DNA from: an uncultured Clostridia bacterium
GTDB lineage: Bacteria; Bacillota; Clostridia; CAKSNL01; HGM11501
NCBI GenBank assembly: GCA_934476235.1
Contig: CAKSNL010000001.1
Location: forward strand, 310,001-374,000
Reading direction: 5' to 3'
DNA length: 64,000 nt
This document shows, one piece after another, positions 60,966-64,000 of the stretch. Position 1 is the first letter of the stretch; each line of letters starts with the position of its first letter. A model generated the notes under the pieces. That model was not told the origin of the DNA. It saw nothing but the letters and a program-made list of their open reading frames with translations, and made no database searches. The position numbers and the translations under genes are program-made.

Positions 60966-61640
60966 ATGTATGCTATGGAAAAAATTGTGCCTTCATATGT
61001 TGAAGAATATTTAAGAGAGCTCATTCCCGAAAGGAGCGGAATTTTATCGGCTCTTGAGGCGGAGGCGGCAGATACCGGGACCTACGCTCCGATAATCGAG
61101 CCTGAGGTCGCTGCGCTTTTGACTGTATTGATCAAAATCCACCGCCCGAAAAGGATATTGGAGCTCGGCACCGCAATCGGTTACAGCGCCATCGTCATGG
61201 CAGAGGCTATGGGAGACGGCGAGATAGTCACCGTCGAACGGTATGACAAAATGTACGAACGCGCGATAGAAAACATCCGCCGCGCGAAGCTTTCACACAT
61301 TATAAAGCCGGTGCTGGACGAGGCGGAAAACGCGATCACCTGGCTTGACGGCGGATTTGACATGATATTTTTAGACTCCGCCAAGGGGCAGTACCTTGAA
61401 TTTCTGCCAGGGTGCATGCGCCTTTTAAAAGTCGGCGGGCTTTTGGTGTCGGACGATGTTTTGTATAAGGGCGAGGTCACGGGCGAGGTTGACACCGAAC
61501 GGCGCAAAATTACCATTGTAAAAAGGCTTCGCGAATATTTAAAATACATTTCCGACTGCGAATTTTTAACAACAAGCGTTATTCCGATAGGGAACGGAGT
61601 CGCGATATCATACAAGGAGAAGGAATATGAAAAAAATTGA
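60966..61640 (+). CDS. SAM-dependent O-methyltransferase (caffeoyl-CoA-type)
   Basis: A 224-aa class-I methyltransferase of the Methyltransf_3 group, which in bacteria includes tRNA hydroxyuridine methyltransferase TrmR/YrrM. The SAM site is ILELGTAIGYSAIVMAEAM (about 60-78), metal-binding acidic residues lie in FDMIFLDSAKGQY, and VSDDVLYKGEV follows. The next gene is a U32 peptidase, the family of TrhP, and yrrM-yrrN/O pairs serve mcmo5U tRNA synthesis in Bacillus. So a tRNA role is likely (inference). No Shine-Dalgarno is visible at ATG 60966 or ATG 60975. Confidence 0.88.
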   Translation: MYAMEKIVPSYVEEYLRELIPERSGILSALEAEAADTGTYAPIIEPEVAALLTVLIKIHRPKRILELGTAIGYSAIVMAEAMGDGEIVTVERYDKMYERAIENIRRAKLSHIIKPVLDEAENAITWLDGGFDMIFLDSAKGQYLEFLPGCMRLLKVGGLLVSDDVLYKGEVTGEVDTERRKITIVKRLREYLKYISDCEFLTTSVIPIGNGVAISYKEKEYEKN

Positions 61641-62856
61641 ACTGCTCGCACCCGCCGGAGATCTTCTCCGATTAAAGACCGCGATTGAATACGGGGCGGA
61701 CGCTGTATACCTCGGCGGAGAACAGTTTTCGCTCAGAAGCGCCGCAGTGAATTTTAATGACGAAGAACTTTCCGAGGGCATCGGCTTTGCCCACGAGCGC
61801 GGAAAAAAAGTCTATATTGCGCTTAACATAATCCCGCACAACCGCGATCTTGAAAAAATTGTCTCTTTCGCCGAAAAGGTGTATAAAATGGGGGCGGACG
61901 CGGCAATCGTTTCCGATCTCGGGGTGATGGAGCTTTTAAAAGAGCGTGTTCCCGCCCTTCCCATTCACGTAAGCACCCAGGCGAGCGTGACAAATTACAT
62001 GACAGTCAAAAAGTTCATCTCGGAAGGGGCGGAGCGCGTCGTTTTGGCGCGCGAGCTTTCGCTTGACGAGATCCGCGAAATCAAGGAAAAGACCGGGGCG
62101 GAGCTTGAAGTTTTCTGCCACGGCGCTGTCTGCATGTCCTACTCCGGACGATGCCTTTTGAGCAACTACCTTGCGAGCCGCGACAGTAACTTAGGGCAGT
62201 GCGCACAGCCCTGCCGCTGGCAGTATTACGTTATGGAGGAAAAGCGCCCCGGAATGTATATGCCACTCGTTGAGACCGAGCGCGGAACCTTTGTCTTTAA
62301 CGCCAAGGACATGTGCATGATCGAACATATCGACAAGCTCATCAAAGCCGGGGTCGATTCTTTAAAGATTGAAGGCAGGATAAAAACTGCGTACTACGTT
62401 GCCACGGTGGTCAAAAGCTACCGCCGCGCGATCGACGCGTACTATGAAAACGAAAACGACTGGTATGATGACAGCTATCTTACCGAGCTTAAAAAGGTGA
62501 GTCACAGAAAATACGATACGGGCTTTTTCTTCGGTCGTCCCGAAGAGATTTATTCCGACGGCTCATATATAAGAAATTACGACGTTATTGCGGACATTGT
62601 GAAAAGCGCGCCCGAAGAAGGAAGGCTCTATCTTTCGCTTTTAAACAAGGTAACCGAGGGCGAAATTCTTGAGGTCATGGAGCCCGAGGGCGATTTCTGG
62701 CGCCTTAAAGCGGAGGATTTAAAAAATGAGGACGGTGAAAGCATAAAGACCGCAAACCACGCGACAATGCTCTTTTCCTTAAAATGCGAAAGAGCGGTCT
62801 CTCCCTATGCCTTCATAAGGAGAAAAAGAGCACAAGCCGGAACCGAGCTTGAATAA
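61627..62856 (+). CDS. U32-family peptidase / tRNA hydroxylation protein TrhP-like
   Basis: A 409-aa U32-family protein starting KKIELLAPAGDLLRLKTAIEYGADAVYLGG. The conserved CHGAVCMSYSGRCLLSNYLASRDSNLGQCAQPCRW is present, whose cysteines hold a 4Fe-4S cluster in TrhP. Members act in tRNA U34 hydroxylation with prephenate, not as classical peptidases. GGAG lies within the last codons of the methyltransferase gene, and the genes overlap by 14 bp. Confidence 0.9.
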   Translation: MKKIELLAPAGDLLRLKTAIEYGADAVYLGGEQFSLRSAAVNFNDEELSEGIGFAHERGKKVYIALNIIPHNRDLEKIVSFAEKVYKMGADAAIVSDLGVMELLKERVPALPIHVSTQASVTNYMTVKKFISEGAERVVLARELSLDEIREIKEKTGAELEVFCHGAVCMSYSGRCLLSNYLASRDSNLGQCAQPCRWQYYVMEEKRPGMYMPLVETERGTFVFNAKDMCMIEHIDKLIKAGVDSLKIEGRIKTAYYVATVVKSYRRAIDAYYENENDWYDDSYLTELKKVSHRKYDTGFFFGRPEEIYSDGSYIRNYDVIADIVKSAPEEGRLYLSLLNKVTEGEILEVMEPEGDFWRLKAEDLKNEDGESIKTANHATMLFSLKCERAVSPYAFIRRKRAQAGTELE

Positions 62857-62862
62857 AATAGC

Positions 62863-62891
62863 TTGACAGAGGGAAAAATGTCAGTTATAAT
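62863..62891 (+). promoter_or_regulatory. Promoter of the DUF1858 gene
   Basis: TTGACA (62863-62868), 17 bp, TATAAT (62886-62891), perfect consensus. Start codon 31 bp downstream behind GGAGG. Confidence 0.85.
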
Positions 62892-62921
62892 ATAAGAAGA
62901 AATTTTACGGAGGTAATTATC

Positions 62922-63125
62922 ATGGCTAAAATAACAAAAGATACTATTATTGCGGACGTTCTTAAGTTAGATGAAGGCACGGCTCCGTTTTTCCTTGAAA
63001 TCGGAATGCACTGCTTAACCTGCCCCGGAGCAATCGGAGAAACGGTTGAAGAGGCTTGCATGGTTCACGGAGTTGACTGTGACGCGCTTTTGGAAAAGCT
63101 CAATAATTTTATCGAAAATAAGTAA
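62922..63125 (+). CDS. DUF1858 small redox-disulfide protein
   Basis: A 67-aa protein of the DUF1858 type, with ITKDTIIADVLKLDEGTAPFFLEIGMHCLTCPGAIGETVEEAC. The CLTC (CxxC) pair at residues 31-34 suggests a redox disulfide or metal site; relatives are often called hybrid-cluster-protein-associated disulfide domains. It has its own promoter and terminator, so it is a single-gene unit. Confidence 0.88.
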   Translation: MAKITKDTIIADVLKLDEGTAPFFLEIGMHCLTCPGAIGETVEEACMVHGVDCDALLEKLNNFIENK

Positions 63126-63130
63126 TATAA

Positions 63131-63161
63131 AACGCGGGCATCGAAAGGTGCCCGTGTTTTT
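63131..63161. terminator. Bidirectional terminator between DUF1858 and YolD-like genes
   Basis: Arms ACGCGGGCA/TGCCCGTGT with a T-run. It overlaps the stop codon region of the convergent gene. Confidence 0.8.
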
Positions 63162-63552
63162 ATATTATTATCTCCCTTATATCATCAAACGGAATCTTCT
63201 GCTCTTCGGTTATTATAAGGCGGTTATAGGTATCGACCCTTTTGACCTTAACTTTTTCTGTGACGTACCTTCCGCCGTTTTTTTTCATGTCGGAAATAAA
63301 ATATGTTACCGTTACCTCCGGGCGCTCCTTTACGCGCTCCATGAGGTTTTTTATTGCCCCGTTAAGCTCCGCCTTTGACTCATCGCCTATCTCCGCTTTC
63401 TCTTCGGTCGTCCTCGCCGACTCTGCGACCGCCCCGTCAAGACCCGTTAGTGCGGCGAAGGGCGAAAACTGCGCCGCACGCATTTCTCTTTTCATGGGCG
63501 GATGCTTTGATACTGGGCGCTCCATATTTATGATATCGTCATACTCTCCCAT
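63160..63552 (-). CDS. YolD-like protein
   Basis: A 130-aa protein with the family core RPVSKHPPMKREMRAAQFSPFAALTGLDGAVAE, followed by a beta-rich half (EVTVTYFISDMKKNGGRYVTEKVKVKRVDTYNRLIIT). YolD-like proteins sit beside Y-family polymerases and are predicted UmuD-like partners. Its ATG shares one base with the polymerase stop (TAATG), so translation is coupled. Confidence 0.85.
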   Translation of the reverse strand: MGEYDDIINMERPVSKHPPMKREMRAAQFSPFAALTGLDGAVAESARTTEEKAEIGDESKAELNGAIKNLMERVKERPEVTVTYFISDMKKNGGRYVTEKVKVKRVDTYNRLIITEEQKIPFDDIREIII

Positions 63553-64000
63553 TATGCCTTGTGCCCTCCTATCTCGCCGTTGCGCTCCGCCGCGGTCGCG
63601 CCCTCCTTTAAGTTCATTCCGCGAAGGATCGCATTTTTTCCGAACTTTTCTTTTATTTTGAGCATTGCCTCCTGCCTTCTTTTCTCCCTTTCCAAATACT
63701 TTTCCTCCTCCGGATCCGAAAACATGTCAAGCTGCTCATAGTCCTCCTTTTCGTCCTCCCCCGTCACGTGATTTGCCGTGACGGTGAGTCTTCTCACGGT
63801 CAGATTCTTATCCGCGATACGCGAAAAAAGCTCCGCCGCTCCCGATACTATGAGACCGGAGGACGACGTTTTCCTTCCCAGATTGAACGAGCCGTGCGCC
63901 GCGCGCGGAATCTTTCTTCCGTAACGGTCCGTCACCGCTTCGCCTTTGTACGACGCCATATTTTCAACGTCATATCCGATGTCGAGCACTATCTGATCGG
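63552..64000 (-). CDS. Y-family DNA polymerase (DinB/UmuC-like), C-terminal part
   Basis: The 3' portion of a translesion polymerase; the catalytic palm lies beyond the window. The visible part covers the little-finger region (RKIPRAAHGSFNLGRKTSSSGLIV, then NLTVRRLTVTANHV) and the family ending KFGKNAILRGMNLKEGATAAERNGEIGGHKA, typical of UvrX/ImpB-type polymerases paired with YolD-like proteins. It would bypass DNA lesions, usually under SOS control. Confidence 0.9.
   Translation of the reverse strand, partial: DQIVLDIGYDVENMASYKGEAVTDRYGRKIPRAAHGSFNLGRKTSSSGLIVSGAAELFSRIADKNLTVRRLTVTANHVTGEDEKEDYEQLDMFSDPEEEKYLEREKRRQEAMLKIKEKFGKNAILRGMNLKEGATAAERNGEIGGHKA

Noticed and set aside
1..64000. 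CRISPR arrays, tRNA or rRNA genes and insertion-sequence transposases
   Set aside because: I looked through the gaps and saw no evenly spaced repeats, no tRNA cloverleaf pieces with TTCRA arms, and no transposase frames. A covariance-model scan would be decisive.

Overview
The window reads as chromosome from an anaerobic gut-type Clostridia (Firmicutes). The grounds are a T-box leader on ileS, many intrinsic terminators, consensus TTGACA-N17-TATAAT promoters, a six-gene Rnf complex, the [FeFe]-hydrogenase maturase HydF, O2-sensitive Fe-S enzymes, and several plant-glycan hydrolases. This placement is inference from gene content; there is no rRNA in the window. No tRNA, rRNA or CRISPR array was seen.

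Layout. 0-7 kb: the start of a gene leaving the left edge, a HAD phosphatase, a Zur-like regulator divergent from znuACB, an AraC regulator, a MATE exporter and a ZIP transporter, so metal handling dominates. 7-11.5 kb: an AT-rich accessory patch. It holds a stand-alone SIR2-like protein with its own consensus promoter, an operon of two unrecognised membrane proteins, a short segment bounded by inverted near-palindromic sites and containing a strong promoter, and a complete tyrosine recombinase ending 10 bp from one of those sites. Dispersed intergenic repeats and a frameshifted gene follow. 11.5-14.6 kb: a CrtO-like membrane protein, a secreted stalk-domain protein and an orphan L-rhamnose isomerase. 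14.7-24 kb: one tightly packed minus-strand run of malQ, PAP2 phosphatase, GH3 glucosidase and rnfCDGEAB.

24-34 kb: AraC regulator, ThuA-like protein, hydF behind a structured leader, SCP2-like protein, GH35 beta-galactosidase, MBL hydrolase, two exported or anchored proteins, a ribbon-helix-helix protein with repeated operator-like boxes, a broken formate/nitrite transporter and a radical-SAM activase. 34-43 kb: three tandem GH2 beta-galactosidase paralogues plus an esterase in one operon. 43-52 kb: T-box-controlled ileS and a BmpA/NupOPQ-type nucleoside ABC importer. 52-64 kb: a PHP-domain protein, rpsB-tsf, the dprA-topA-trmFO cluster, greA, an O-methyltransferase, a U32 peptidase, a DUF1858 protein, and a YolD-like/Y-family polymerase pair that runs off the right edge.

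The most interesting structure is at 9.55-9.86 kb. In the sequenced orientation the promoter fires away from the two-gene membrane operon and into a terminator formed by the right-hand site plus an outside T-run. After inversion it would sit about 95 nt upstream of that operon's first start codon. I read this as a candidate recombinase-linked phase-variable switch. This is inferred from sequence layout only.
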